Made by a program: the position numbers and the translations under genes. The notes beneath the pieces were generated by a model. That model made no database searches. It worked only from the letters and a program-made list of their open reading frames with translations, and had not been told where the DNA came from. From Bicyclus anynana (lineage: Eukaryota; Arthropoda; Insecta; Lepidoptera; Nymphalidae), in the NCBI RefSeq assembly GCF_947172395.1, contig NC_069090.1, forward strand, positions 12,910,329 through 12,974,328: a stretch of DNA of 64,000 nt, given 5' to 3'. Positions within the stretch are counted from its first letter, which is position 1. Each line of letters opens with the position of its first letter. This document shows positions 1 to 9,074 of the stretch, one piece after another.

Positions 1-165
1 ACAAGGTGATATTATGCAATTTATATTTGTGAAATAATATAAAAGTCGACGTGGTTTTGAAGGAATGTCCCTATTTCTTCTACCCCTAATTCTTCTTTCT
101 TTCTTAACTTAAATTCAATATCCTCCTTATCTTAAGGAGAAATTCACATTTCTGGAAGTGCAATC
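1..165. other. Intron sequence, nothing recognised
   Basis: AT-rich DNA with no exon or repeat that I recognise. Because coding exons 10 and 11 of gene A lie downstream and none of its earlier exons is in the window, this is most likely intron 9 of gene A. Confidence 0.4.
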
Positions 166-212
166 AGAGCTAAGAACATGTCGTGCTAAGAGCACGACAT
201 GTTCTTAGCTCT
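166..212. repeat. 22-bp perfect fold-back at a LINE 5' junction
   Basis: Arms 166-187 and 191-212 are perfect reverse complements around a 3-base spacer. The right arm is the first part of the LINE coding fragment that follows, so the left arm looks like an inverted copy of the LINE 5' end, as produced by twin-primed insertion. Confidence 0.8.
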
Positions 213-421
213 CTGTGTATGCCTTTCCATAGGAGTAAATTTTACAAGTGTTCATTTGTTGTACGTGCTATTAAGCTATGGAATGCACTCCCAGTCGACA
301 TTCGGAAATCCAAATCCCTTGATATGTTTAAAAAATCCGTTAAGACATATTTTCTTAGTCACTAGTTACATATTTTATTTTATTAGAATGTTTATCATAC
401 GACATAATGATATATTATTTA
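183..421 (+). pseudogene. LINE reverse-transcriptase ORF, extreme C-terminus
   Basis: The reading frame to the stop at 363-365 encodes about 55 residues with the pattern (K/M)-LWNALP-(V/D)-IR-S-S-(L)-FK-V-K typical of the C-terminal tail of non-LTR retrotransposon ORF2 proteins. No catalytic domain is present. A second copy of the same tail occurs at 39390-39468. The 3' untranslated part continues until the Gypsy LTR at 422 and resumes at 5277, so this LINE was split by the later Gypsy insertion. Confidence 0.75.
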
Positions 422-734
422 TGTAAAAAGAAAACCTCTTTAATATTATTTCTTTTTGGTAATTTACTTTTTTTTTCATGACATTGTCACATTTGAAATA
501 TTCGATAAATTGACTTAACAGCAAAACATTAAAATTTTTATTAAAATATAAAGTAAATGTAAATAATAGCTTTGAATGTTGTTTTTATATTTTATTTATA
601 GGTAAGTTTTAGTTTAGTATTTATTTTAATAATTTAATGTAAAATATTGTAAATAACAATTATATTTTATTTATAGAAACACAAACAAGCTTTTATTACT
701 ACTATCACATTCATGTGAAATAATTGTCATTATA
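422..734 (+). repeat. Gypsy 5' LTR
   Basis: Begins TGTAAAAAG and is identical by eye to 4964-5276. The right boundary is uncertain by a few bases because the flank is also AT-rich (the shared sequence runs to 734). It should carry the promoter and RNA start, but I cannot place a TATA box reliably in this T-rich sequence. Confidence 0.92.
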
Positions 735-765
735 AAACAACATTTATGCAACTATTTTACGAAAA

Positions 766-1884
766 ATGGAGAAATTGAGGTTTGATTTTGAAGTAAAACC
801 AACAAGTGATGGAAAATCAAACGCAATATGTGTAACTTCGATTGCCACACCTGATGGTAAAACTTTCAGTATACCAGAGGAATATCAGCCGGTAAATCTC
901 CACCAAACAATTTATAATACTCCAAACTTTATTAAGGTAAAAAAATCCTTGAATAAAAGATACCAAACGAGGAAAGTCTGGATAACCTTAACTAAGGAAA
1001 TAAAAGATATTTATTTGGATGCGGAGCAAAATGTACAATTTTATGATTTTTATCTCGAAGAAATTCTAAACTATTCTGAAATTATACCTAGTAGTTCACA
1101 TGGAGTACTAGAAAAATTGTTAGAAAAAATGCTTGAAGAAAGACAAAACAAACCTGAAAATCAAAATTTAGGGAATATTGCAAAAGATTTCATGATTGAA
1201 AAATTCAATGGTAGAAACTCAAATGCTTATCAATGGCTAAAGGATTTTAATAAAGAATGTGAACGTTTTGACATAAAGGAAGATATAAAGAAAATTAAAG
1301 TTTTAAAAAATTTTATGGAGCAATCTAGTGTCGATTGGTATAGTTGTATGATAATGAAACATACAATAGAATCAAAATGGGACAAATGGGAAAAAAGTTT
1401 TTGTGAAACATTTGCAAACAAAGGATTGTCACCCATTAGATATGCTCTGTCCTTTAAATATCAAACAGGCTCATTACTCGCATATGGTTTAAAAAAAGAA
1501 AAACTTTTACTGGAAGTAAGGAAATCAATTGATACCGAAACACTTATTGACCTTATAGCGGTTGGATTACCGAATTATGTGGGGGATCAGATTGATCGAG
1601 CAGCTTTAAAAAGTACTGAGGATCTTTATTATGAAATTGGGAAATTGGAACACCTTGTAAGAAATAATAAATATGATAATAAAAACAGTATTTGCTCTGA
1701 CACTAAATTAAATAAAAAGGAACAAACAAAACCATGCCCCATATGTGTGAAAGAAAAAAAGGGGAAACGTTACCATTTAATAGAAAATTGTTGGTTTAAG
1801 GATAAAGATAAAACAGGAGTTGTTAAAACTGTAAATAACTCTGAATTGGAAGTTGAACTGAATGAAGAGAGTCCAAAAAACTAG
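766..1884 (+). CDS. gag: Gypsy gag polyprotein
   Basis: 372 residues, the structural capsid/nucleocapsid precursor that would form the virus-like particle and bind element RNA. The central part (about residues 140-300) has the helical, tryptophan-containing look of a Gypsy capsid. Near the C-terminus (about residues 326-344) is a zinc-knuckle-like Cys-X2-Cys-X9-His-X4-Cys, a longer middle spacing than the canonical CX2CX4HX4C. The start is the first ATG after the 5' LTR, about 30 bases downstream. The stop TAG at 1882-1884 directly follows the slippery heptamer used to enter pol. Codon use is A-rich like the rest of the element and unlike the neighbouring host exons. Confidence 0.9.
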   Translation: MEKLRFDFEVKPTSDGKSNAICVTSIATPDGKTFSIPEEYQPVNLHQTIYNTPNFIKVKKSLNKRYQTRKVWITLTKEIKDIYLDAEQNVQFYDFYLEEILNYSEIIPSSSHGVLEKLLEKMLEERQNKPENQNLGNIAKDFMIEKFNGRNSNAYQWLKDFNKECERFDIKEDIKKIKVLKNFMEQSSVDWYSCMIMKHTIESKWDKWEKSFCETFANKGLSPIRYALSFKYQTGSLLAYGLKKEKLLLEVRKSIDTETLIDLIAVGLPNYVGDQIDRAALKSTEDLYYEIGKLEHLVRNNKYDNKNSICSDTKLNKKEQTKPCPICVKEKKGKRYHLIENCWFKDKDKTGVVKTVNNSELEVELNEESPKN

Positions 1885-4800
1885 ATGTGCCACCATTAAT
1901 AAAAGTAAAGTTACTATTGAATGATACGTTAGATATTTCTGGAATTTATGATTCAGGTTCGAATGTATCATTGATTAATGCAAAATTATTAAAAATACAG
2001 AAAAATGATAATTCAAACAATACCCAAATAGTAAGCTTGAAAACTATTAATGGTGAGAAGAAAACAAAAGGTATAATAAAACTTAAAATAAAAATATACA
2101 ATATTGAAAGAGTTATGGATATCTTCGTAATAGATAATGAACATTTTAATTATGACTTTTTGATTGAACTAGATTGTATCAAAAACTTTAAGTTGATGCA
2201 AAATGAACAACTAAAAATCGTACAATTGAATGATCCAAAAGAAAATGAAGACATAAATAAATGTGAAGTGAATTTCAATGAACATATTGACACGGCAAAT
2301 TTTGAAATATTGGTAAATCATCTTGATTTATCCCAACAATCAGAAATTGATAAGTTGGTAGAAAAATATAAACAAGTGTTTGCTAAGGATAAATATGATA
2401 TCGGCACTGTACGGGATTATGAAGCACATATTGATTTAAGTGTAGATAAATATTGTTGCAAACGTCCTTACAGATGTACAGCTGAAGACAGAATAGAAAT
2501 AGAAAGCCAGATATCAAAACTATTAAAAAATAATTTAATTGAGGAATCTTATAGCCCATTTGCTGCCCCAGTTACTTTAGCATATAAAAAAGAAGACGGT
2601 AAGAGAACAAGGCTATGTATAGATTTTAGAGAATTGAACAAAATTGTTATTCCCCAATCACAACCATTTCCGTTGATTGAAGATTTAATGATCAAAGCTG
2701 TGAATTGCGAATATTTTTCTACTTTTGACATAAATTCAGCCTTTTGGTCAATTCCTTTGAAAATAGAAGATAGATACAAAACTGGCTTTGTTACACAAGA
2801 AGGACATTTTCAATGGACGTGTCTTCCGTTTGGATTAAAGACTGCGTCAGCCATTTTTCAAAGAATATTGGGAAATATTATAAGAAAATACGAACTTTCT
2901 GGTTTTGCAGTAAACTTTATAGATGACATTTTAATTTTTTCTAAAACTTTTGGAGAACATATATTACATATATCTAAGTTACTTGAGGCAATACTAAAGG
3001 AAGGCTTAAAACTGAAATTTTCAAAATGTACTTTTGCGGAAAAATACGCAAAATATTTGGGTCACATAATAGAAAATAATTCAGTAAGGCCTTTGAAAGA
3101 TTATTTGTCTGCTGTAAAAAACTTTCCACTTCCAAAAACAAAAAAAAATATACGCCAATTCTTAGGAAAAGTTAATTTTCATCATAAATTTATACCACAC
3201 AGTGCAATTATTTTAGATCCATTACACAATTTATTAAGAAAAGATGTGAAATTCATATGGACTGCAGAATGTCAAGAAGCATTTGATAAAATAAAAACAT
3301 TATTATGTTCAAAACCAGTTCTAAATATTTTTGACCCAGAACTACCAATATACATTTATACAGACGCTAGTATAAAGGGTGTAGGAGCGGTTTTGAAACA
3401 AAAAGATAAAAATGAGGATATAAGACCAGTTGCTTATTTCTCAAAAAAGTTAACTGAAACTCAAAAAAAGAAGAAAGCTATATATCTAGAGTGCCTAGCA
3501 ATAAAAGAATCTATAAAATATTGGCAACACTGGCTTATGGGAAAAGAATTTATTGTATATTCAGATCATAAACCATTAGAAAACATGAACATTAAATCAA
3601 GGACTGATGAGGAACTAGGAGATTTGATGTATTATTTATCTCAATATAACTTCAAGATAAAATATAACCCAGGAAAATCCAACCAGGAAGCCGACTGCTT
3701 AAGCAGAAACCCAGTTTTAGAACCACACGAAAACAGAGATGATTGTTTAAAAGTTGTAAATTTAATAAGTCTACAAGATATAAAGAATGACCAATATAGA
3801 AATCAAGACCTACAAAAACAAAAACTTATTAACAAAAATGGAATTTACTACAAAAAGAATAAAAGACGGGAAAAGATTATATTATCAGAAGAGATGAGCA
3901 TAAATCTTATAAAAGATGTTCACGTTAGTTATTGTCACATTGGGAGGACCCAGATGATAAATAAATTAACACCATTTTATACAGCAAAAAATTTCATCAA
4001 AAACATTAAAGAAATGTGTGATGAATGTGAAACTTGTATTAAAAACAAATCAAGGAAGAAATCAAAATATGGTTTAATGTCTCATTTAGGTCCTGCAACA
4101 CAACCTTTTCACATTGTATCAATTGATACCATTGGCGGTTTTGGAGGATTGCGATCAACAAAAAAATACTTACATCTTTTAGTTGATCATTTCACAAGAT
4201 ATGCTTATATTTCTACATCAAAGACACAAAGCTCCACAGATTTTATTAAACTAATGAAAAATGTTACAGAAACTTACAAAGTAGATATGGTATTAACAGA
4301 CCAGTACCCTGGTATCAATTCCAAGGAATTCAAAGAATTTCTGAACCAGGAAAATATAAAAATGATTTTCACTGCTGTGGATACACCTTTTTCAAATGGA
4401 CTTAATGAAAGGCTAAATCAAACATTAGTCAATAAAATAAGGTGTAAGATTAATGAAAATCAGAATAAAACAGCATGGAGTACTATTGCGCAAAAATGTG
4501 TAGAAAAATATAATGAAACAGAACACACTGTTACGAAATTTGCTCCAAAATACCTTTTAGAAGGAGAAAATGTGAATATTTTGCCAAATGAACTGAAATC
4601 AAGATACACTAAAGACGATCTAGAAAGAGACAGAAAACTAGCTCTGGAAAACACACTAAAATCTCACAATTATAATAAAAAAATATTCGACCAGAATAGG
4701 CAAGAATATATATTGAAAATAGGAGATAGAGTATATGTAGAAAACGGAAATCGTTTAAATAGAAAGAAAACCGATGAATTAAGAATTGGACCGTTCAAAA

Positions 4801-4922
4801 TTGTACAAAGGATTTCCAATTCAATCTATGAAGTTGATACCGGCCACAAAAAAGCGGAATCAAACTTTTATCATATCACAAAACTGTATCCTGTTCTTAA
4901 TGAGAGAACAATTATAAATTAG
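1866..4922 (+). CDS. pol: Gypsy pol polyprotein (PR-RT-RH-INT)
   Basis: Open in the -1 frame relative to gag from 1866; there is no in-frame ATG near its start, so it should be made as a gag-pol fusion by frameshifting at 1875-1881. Numbering residues from 1887: aspartic protease with DSGSNVSLI near residue 22; reverse transcriptase with the YxDD-type box as FIDD near 346-349; RNase H with YTDAS near 490 and a later SDHKP; integrase with an HHCC zinc-binding region from about 678, catalytic Asp in SIDTIGG (about 744), Asp in LTDQYPG (about 802) and Glu in GLNERLNQ (about 840); and a C-terminal GPF module near 968. All expected catalytic residues are visible and there is no internal stop. It would process the polyprotein, copy the RNA and integrate the cDNA. 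No chromodomain is seen. Confidence 0.95.
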   Translation, partial: RESKKLDVPPLIKVKLLLNDTLDISGIYDSGSNVSLINAKLLKIQKNDNSNNTQIVSLKTINGEKKTKGIIKLKIKIYNIERVMDIFVIDNEHFNYDFLIELDCIKNFKLMQNEQLKIVQLNDPKENEDINKCEVNFNEHIDTANFEILVNHLDLSQQSEIDKLVEKYKQVFAKDKYDIGTVRDYEAHIDLSVDKYCCKRPYRCTAEDRIEIESQISKLLKNNLIEESYSPFAAPVTLAYKKEDGKRTRLCIDFRELNKIVIPQSQPFPLIEDLMIKAVNCEYFSTFDINSAFWSIPLKIEDRYKTGFVTQEGHFQWTCLPFGLKTASAIFQRILGNIIRKYELSGFAVNFIDDILIFSKTFGEHILHISKLLEAILKEGLKLKFSKCTFAEKYAKYLGHIIENNSVRPLKDYLSAVKNFPLPKTKKNIRQFLGKVNFHHKFIPHSAIILDPLHNLLRKDVKFIWTAECQEAFDKIKTLLCSKPVLNIFDPELPIYIYTDASIKGVGAVLKQKDKNEDIRPVAYFSKKLTETQKKKKAIYLECLAIKESIKYWQHWLMGKEFIVYSDHKPLENMNIKSRTDEELGDLMYYLSQYNFKIKYNPGKSNQEADCLSRNPVLEPHENRDDCLKVVNLISLQDIKNDQYRNQDLQKQKLINKNGIYYKKNKRREKIILSEEMSINLIKDVHVSYCHIGRTQMINKLTPFYTAKNFIKNIKEMCDECETCIKNKSRKKSKYGLMSHLGPATQPFHIVSIDTIGGFGGLRSTKKYLHLLVDHFTRYAYISTSKTQSSTDFIKLMKNVTETYKVDMVLTDQYPGINSKEFKEFLNQENIKMIFTAVDTPFSNGLNERLNQTLVNKIRCKINENQNKTAWSTIAQKCVEKYNETEHTVTKFAPKYLLEGENVNILPNELKSRYTKDDLERDRKLALENTLKSHNYNKKIFDQNRQEYILKIGDRVYVENGNRLNRKKTDELRIGPFKIVQRISNSIYEVDTGHKKAESNFYHITKLYPVLNERTIIN
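1875..1881 (+). promoter_or_regulatory. Programmed -1 frameshift site A AAA AAC
   Basis: In the gag frame the bases read A-AAA-AAC, the classical simultaneous-slippage heptamer, immediately before the gag TAG. The -1 frame has a TGA at 1863-1865, so the shift must happen between 1866 and 1884; the heptamer lies inside this 19-base interval. The downstream sequence is AU-rich and I see no strong stem or pseudoknot, so efficiency is unknown. Confidence 0.88.
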
Positions 4923-4951
4923 AGAACATTATTTAGATAAAGTTCTTTTTT

Positions 4952-4963
4952 AAGGGGGGGAGA
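4952..4963 (+). other. Polypurine tract of the Gypsy element
   Basis: A run of purines with seven consecutive G directly before the 3' LTR, in the position where plus-strand DNA synthesis is primed. Confidence 0.85.
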
Positions 4964-5276
4964 TGTAAAAAGAAAACCTCTTTAATATTATTTCTTTTTG
5001 GTAATTTACTTTTTTTTTCATGACATTGTCACATTTGAAATATTCGATAAATTGACTTAACAGCAAAACATTAAAATTTTTATTAAAATATAAAGTAAAT
5101 GTAAATAATAGCTTTGAATGTTGTTTTTATATTTTATTTATAGGTAAGTTTTAGTTTAGTATTTATTTTAATAATTTAATGTAAAATATTGTAAATAACA
5201 ATTATATTTTATTTATAGAAACACAAACAAGCTTTTATTACTACTATCACATTCATGTGAAATAATTGTCATTATA
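4964..5276 (+). repeat. Gypsy 3' LTR
   Basis: Same 313-bp sequence as 422-734; no difference found by eye. Near-zero LTR divergence means the insertion is young relative to the other repeats here. Confidence 0.92.
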
Positions 5277-5545
5277 TATATATTAGTTATATATTATATT
5301 ATTGTATAATTTGTGTATTATGGTTAATGTATTAGTGTGTAGTTATTTGTATGTATGTATATGTACATTATTATAACGTACACACCACCTACAATTGTCC
5401 TAATAAGTTCCTAAGCCTAAAGTTGCCTGGAAGAGATCGCTACTAAGCGATAAGGCCGCCTTTTGTATTCTACTTTTTCTTGTGTTTCTGTTTTGCTTGT
5501 TTTCTTTTATTTTTGTGGTGTACAAATAAAGAGTATTAAATAAAA
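5277..5545 (+). mobile_element. LINE 3' tail, continuation of 183-421
   Basis: Resumes the LINE interrupted by the Gypsy element. It carries a GCCTGGAAGA...AAGGCCGCC block and an AATAAA-type end, matched by a second copy at about 39660-39790. Nested order: LINE first, Gypsy later. Confidence 0.75.
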
Positions 5546-5632
5546 ATTCAATTGCTCTCTATTAAACCTTTTTAACTGATTTTCATTAATTTCATGATGA
5601 ATAATATCATCATTATGCATATTCTTCCTAAG

Positions 5633-5790
5633 TAGGATATTGTGTCGTGGGAGGCAAACATTCCGAATGACCACTGTATAAAACTGAATAAATATAATGT
5701 TCTAACTAATGAACGACCTAAAAATAGCTATGTGGTTTGTACATCGAGAAGTGGATTACCAGCAAAATCTCTATAATTTGCGTAAATAAG
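5633..5790 (+). pseudogene. Relic of a TE-encoded protein
   Basis: Homologous to the better preserved relic at 15661-15930 in gene B. Pieces read SWEANIP, KLNKYNVLTNE, NSYVV, PAKSL, resembling the PWE...VEVGARG...AKSLY segment found next to reverse transcriptases in invertebrate retroelements. Frame is broken. Confidence 0.5.
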
Positions 5791-5799
5791 GTCTCTCTG

Positions 5800-6068
5800 A
5801 AAGCCTACTATCACTTACCATCGGAGATTGTATTCAAGGGCTAACTTGTAGAGAATCACACTAATATTATAAAGGCGTAAGTTTGTGTGTAAGTGTGTAA
5901 GTATGTTAGTTCCTCTTTTACGCTGCGACTACTGAAGCGATTTGGCTGAAATTTGGAATGGAAACAGATTTTACTTTGGATTAAAACATAGACTATTTAT
6001 TATCCCGGAGAAATCCATTGTTCCCGCGGGATTTGTGAAAAAGTGAATTCCACTTGGACGAAGCTAAT
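5800..6068 (+). repeat. SINE-B tail followed by Helitron-like piece
   Basis: 5800-5855 is the 3' part of the SINE-B family (ATCACTTACCATC...GGGCTAACTTGT). 5855-6068 is a Lep1-related repeat: begins with TAATATTATAAAGGCG, contains GCTGAAATTTGGAATGGAA, ends with a degenerate CGAAG...CTAAT. Confidence 0.65.
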
Positions 6069-6149
6069 TAAAAATAAATGGAATGCTAAGACACTTTTCC
6101 CTCCCTTGGGAGAATTTGATAATATTCATATTCAATGTTAAATTTTCAG

Positions 6150-7120
6150 ATATCTCCTTTAGAGTTAGAGAGCGTGATAGTCAAACATCCAGCAGTACTC
6201 GAAGTGGCAGTCACTGGTATTCCACATAAAGAGCATGGTGATTTACCCGTAGCCTTTATTATTCCACGGGAGGGACACAAAGTCACTGCACAGGAAATTA
6301 AAGATTTGGTTAAAGGTAATTTTTATCTTCATTACCATAATACTCGGGGCACCAGTCTCCTATCAGAATGAGAAGGGTTAGGCCTTAGTCAACCACGCTG
6401 GCCTAGTACGGATTGGCATACTTCACACGCAGAGAATTAAGAAAATTCTCAGAGCAGGTTTCCTCGCGATGTTTTTCTTCAACGTTTGAGAAATGTGATA
6501 TTTAATTCCTTAAAATGCACCTGTTCTTAAAATGTAAAAGTCATATCCACTGGGCTATCACAAAAATATATCTGTCGTGGTTATTATGAAATTTTGTGTG
6601 CATATCAGATAGGCCTCAGAATCTGCCAACATCTATTTTTCATACCACTAAGTGAAAGAATAGTCCATGCCAAAAGTTTTTTAAGGCTAACAACGGTTGG
6701 GCAGGCTAGTTTATGTATATACAGGGTGCTCGGGAGTATTACACATAACACATAACGCTATTATTACACATACACATAACGCTAGAGTTTATTTATTTTA
6801 ATTTATTAATTTTCTTTTTTGGAAAATTAAATAAAATGACTGAGGAACAGTAAAAAATATTTCGTTTGTCAATACATTTTAAATTGTGTCCCTCAATCGC
6901 ATCCTTATATTTATGACCCAGCCAAACCTATTCATTGTTATATATCATTAAGTAGCTTACTAGTAAAATGCGAAGTGTCAGTTTAAATATTTCGTCGATA
7001 TCGACAGTCTTACCACTACGATTAAGTAATTTTATAATGCAAGGATAGTTAAAAGCGGGTGTTACATGGATAGTTGGAATTCTTTGAATTACTTTGTATG
7101 AAAACATATCAAGTTTTTAT

Positions 7121-7166
<46 letters not shown>

Positions 7167-7744
7167 GTCCACTGCAGGACATAGGCTTTTTGTAGGGACT
7201 TCCAAACATTACGATACTGAGCCACCTGCGTCCAGCGAATCCCTGCGACTCGCTTGATGTCGTCAGTCCACCTGGAGGGGGGTCGACCAACACTGAGCTT
7301 ACTAGTGCGGGGTCGCCATTCCAGCACCTTGTGACCCCAACGTCCGTCGGCTCTTCGAACTATGTGCCCCGCCCATTGCCACTTCAGCTTCGCAACTCGT
7401 TGAGCTATGTCAGTGACTTTGGTTCTTCTGCGGATCTCCTCATTTCTGATTCGATCCCGCAGAGATACTAAGTTTTTATTTAAGTTAAAAAAATTGCTAT
7501 GCAGTTTGGCTCCTATAACTTGTGGACTTGTCAACATCTTGAAGTTATGGGAGATACTCCCGAGCACCCTGTATATAAGTGATGTGTATAACGCAACTCT
7601 GTACTTCCTTTTCCAGAGAGTCTAACTGACACGAAGCAACTAAGAGGTGGTGTGATATTTTTAAAGGAACTTCCCTTAACGTCTACTTCAAAAACTGATC
7701 GGAAGAAACTTGCCAAGCTAGCACAGTCCATGCAACCTGAATGA
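6150..7744 (+). CDS. Gene A: acyl-CoA synthetase-like, 3' end only (exons 10-11)
   Basis: Two coding exons, 6150-6315 (166 bp) and 7617-7744 (128 bp, stop TGA at 7742-7744), joined in phase 1 by GT/AG sites. They encode the mobile C-terminal domain of an AMP-dependent synthetase, starting at the hinge-proximal ISPLELESVIVKHPAV and ending KLAQSMQPE. The catalytic lysine region is TSTSKTDRKKL. Exon lengths equal those of exons 10 and 11 of genes B and C, so exons 1-9 should lie left of the window. Intron 9 exceeds 6 kb and contains the LINE and Gypsy elements; intron 10 contains a SINE and a MITE. The C-terminus is not a peroxisomal SKL-type signal. The coding sequence shown is intact. Confidence 0.92.
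6346..6560 (-). repeat. SINE-A copy, truncated
   Basis: Reverse-strand copy of the tRNA-derived family with the ...CCGCATTGGGCCAGCGTGG... body; the tRNA-like head is mostly missing. Lies in intron 10 of gene A. Confidence 0.75.
6716..7577. mobile_element. DNA transposon / MITE with 24-bp terminal inverted repeats
   Basis: 6716-6739 and 7554-7577 are perfect inverted copies containing ACAGGGTGCTCGGGAGTA, with TA/TATA at the outer ends as the probable target duplication. No transposase ORF. About 355 bp of the interior is a later RTE LINE insertion (7116-7472). Fully within intron 10 of gene A, its right end 39 bp before exon 11. Confidence 0.82.
7116..7472 (-). pseudogene. RTE LINE ORF2 C-terminus with GAT tail
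   Basis: Reverse-strand frame encodes VSLRDRIRNEEIRRRTKV..., KWQWAGHIVRRADGRWG, RWTDDIKRVAG: the C-terminal region of RTE-type reverse transcriptase proteins. It ends in a (GAT)n microsatellite at 7116-7166, a usual RTE 3' end. Other copies: 13780, 24130, 26975, 29570, 41825, 43606, 59238, 59490. Confidence 0.85.
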
Positions 7745-7785
7745 GGACATAATCTTCAAGAATATTGTAATATTATTATGTTGTA

Positions 7786-7791
7786 AATAAA
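7786..7791 (+). terminator. Poly(A) signal of gene A
   Basis: AATAAA 42 bp after the stop codon of gene A. Confidence 0.75.
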
Positions 7792-7799
7792 TTATTATT

Positions 7800-8186
7800 A
7801 TATTATTACAAAATAAATTGCAACGTTCAATCCAAATCGTTTTTGGCTTGTTTTAATAAGTAAACGTATTGTTGGCCTAATTTGCAATAAACAGGAATGA
7901 ATTATAATTTTGTTTTTCTACCTTTCGATCACAAATATTTACATGTTAATTTATTTAAAAAGTCAAAAGTATTTATATTATTATTTTATTATTATTTAGT
8001 ATTAGACAAACTTCGTATGAAAACGACACTAAAACAAAAATAGAAGCAAAGACGAAATTTAATTCGTCTCACCGTTCTCAAAGTCACGGCAGACTTAGCA
8101 GACACAAGTACTTTCTCCACGTGAAAACCTCTGCCCCTTCTGAAATGGAACTAGCAGCCCGCTCCGGCTTTGCACGGATGTAATGT
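7800..8186. other. Intergenic, only vague repeat signal
   Basis: AT-rich; I recognise only a short repeat-like stretch around 8000-8160 and no gene. Confidence 0.4.
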
Positions 8187-8325
8187 AGATTTTTATTATT
8201 TTTTTTGTTTTTTATTATTTACAAGTTACCCCTTGACTGCAATCTCACCAGATGGTAAGTGATGATGCAATCTAAGATGGAAGCGGGCTAACTTGTTCGG
8301 AGGAGGATGAAAATCCACACTCCGG
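8187..8325 (-). repeat. SINE-B copy, truncated
   Basis: Reverse-strand 3' half of the SINE-B family, from the poly(A)-side (TTTTTATTATTTACAAG) to the CTCCTCC-type block. Confidence 0.75.
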
Positions 8326-8329
8326 ATAA

Positions 8330-8612
8330 AAAGTGGCCTATTAATCCAGGCTATAATATATCTTAATACCAAATTTTAGCTAATACGCTTCAGTAGTCGA
8401 GGCGTGAAAGAGTAACAAACATTCATATCATCAGTTTTCGCAAATCTCAGAAAACCATGGGATGGCATGTTTTTGGGATGAAAAGTAGCTTATGTGTTAA
8501 TCCAGAGTAAAATCTATTTCCATTCCAAATTTCAGCCAAATCGGTTCAGTAGTTGCGGCGTTATAGAGTAACAGACATCCATACAAACTTTTGCGTTTAT
8601 AATATTAGTAGG
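8330..8612 (-). mobile_element. Helitron-like (Lep1-related) fragments
   Basis: Reverse-strand copies with ...AATTTCAGCCAAATCGGTTC... and a terminal TTATAATATTAGTA, matching the forward copies at 5855 and 43221. Confidence 0.65.
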
Positions 8613-8736
8613 ATATGTTGAAATGTACTTGCCAAACCCTTTTATTTGATACCAAACACGTGGTGATGATCTCACTTTAATTCTTTTTCAAGGTTAGAAT
8701 CTGAGGATTCAATTCCGTCAAAAATTTTGATAAAAT

Positions 8737-8929
8737 CTACTAACATTATAAAGATTAGGAGTTTGTTTGTTTGAACGCGCTAATCTCAGGAACTACTAGT
8801 TCGATTTGAAAAATTTTTTCAGTGTTATATAGCCCATTTGTCGAGGAAAGCTATAGGCAATGTTATCCCCGTAGGTATTTATACGGGAAAGGTAACCACG
8901 CGGGTGAAACCGCGCGGCGTCTACTAGTT
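8737..8929 (+). mobile_element. Lep1-like Helitron-like element
   Basis: About 190 bp with GTTTGTTTGAACGCGCTAAT near the start and the ending CGCGCGGCGTCTACTAGT. Same family at 25846, 36040, 36899, 59996 and (reverse) 60438. Non-autonomous; no ORF. Confidence 0.75.
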
Positions 8930-9014
8930 TACCGAGCCATTATTACGAATCTTTTGACACCTAATTCATTATAATCGGTTCAGTAGTTTCGGCGCTACAG
9001 TCACAGTAGATATA

Positions 9015-9074
9015 ACATAAAAAGTCAGCCAAATATGTTCTGGAACATAAAAAGTCAGCCAAATATGTTCTGGA
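9015..9074 (+). repeat. 30-bp tandem duplication at LINE 5' end
   Basis: 9015-9044 and 9045-9074 are the same 30-bp unit (starts ACATAAAAAGTCAGCC). The second unit runs directly into LINE coding sequence, so the duplication marks the 5'-truncation junction. Confidence 0.85.

Larger units (their letters stand above)
422..5276 (+). mobile_element. Intact Ty3/Gypsy LTR retrotransposon
   Basis: Two 313-bp direct repeats (422-734 and 4964-5276) flank a gag and a pol reading frame with domain order protease, reverse transcriptase, RNase H, integrase, which is the Ty3/Gypsy order. Read side by side the LTRs show no difference. Neither ORF is interrupted, and no envelope-like ORF is present. A purine tract precedes the 3' LTR. 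A canonical TGG primer-binding site is not obvious after the 5' LTR, and no clean target-site duplication can be read in the AT-rich flanks. It lies inside a LINE tail, itself in an intron of gene A. All signs point to a recent, possibly still competent insertion. Confidence 0.95.

Noticed and set aside
1887..1889. GTG as the start codon of Gypsy pol
   Set aside because: Eukaryotic translation would not start there; the slippery heptamer and the short overlap fit a gag-pol fusion.
7109..7567. A host gene ending in poly-Asp on the minus strand
   Set aside because: The acidic run is the GAT microsatellite and the rest is the RTE ORF2 C-terminus found in several other copies.
9035..9061. ATG at 9035 as native start of the LINE ORF
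   Set aside because: It lies in a duplicated junction segment; RT homology starts only at about 9061.
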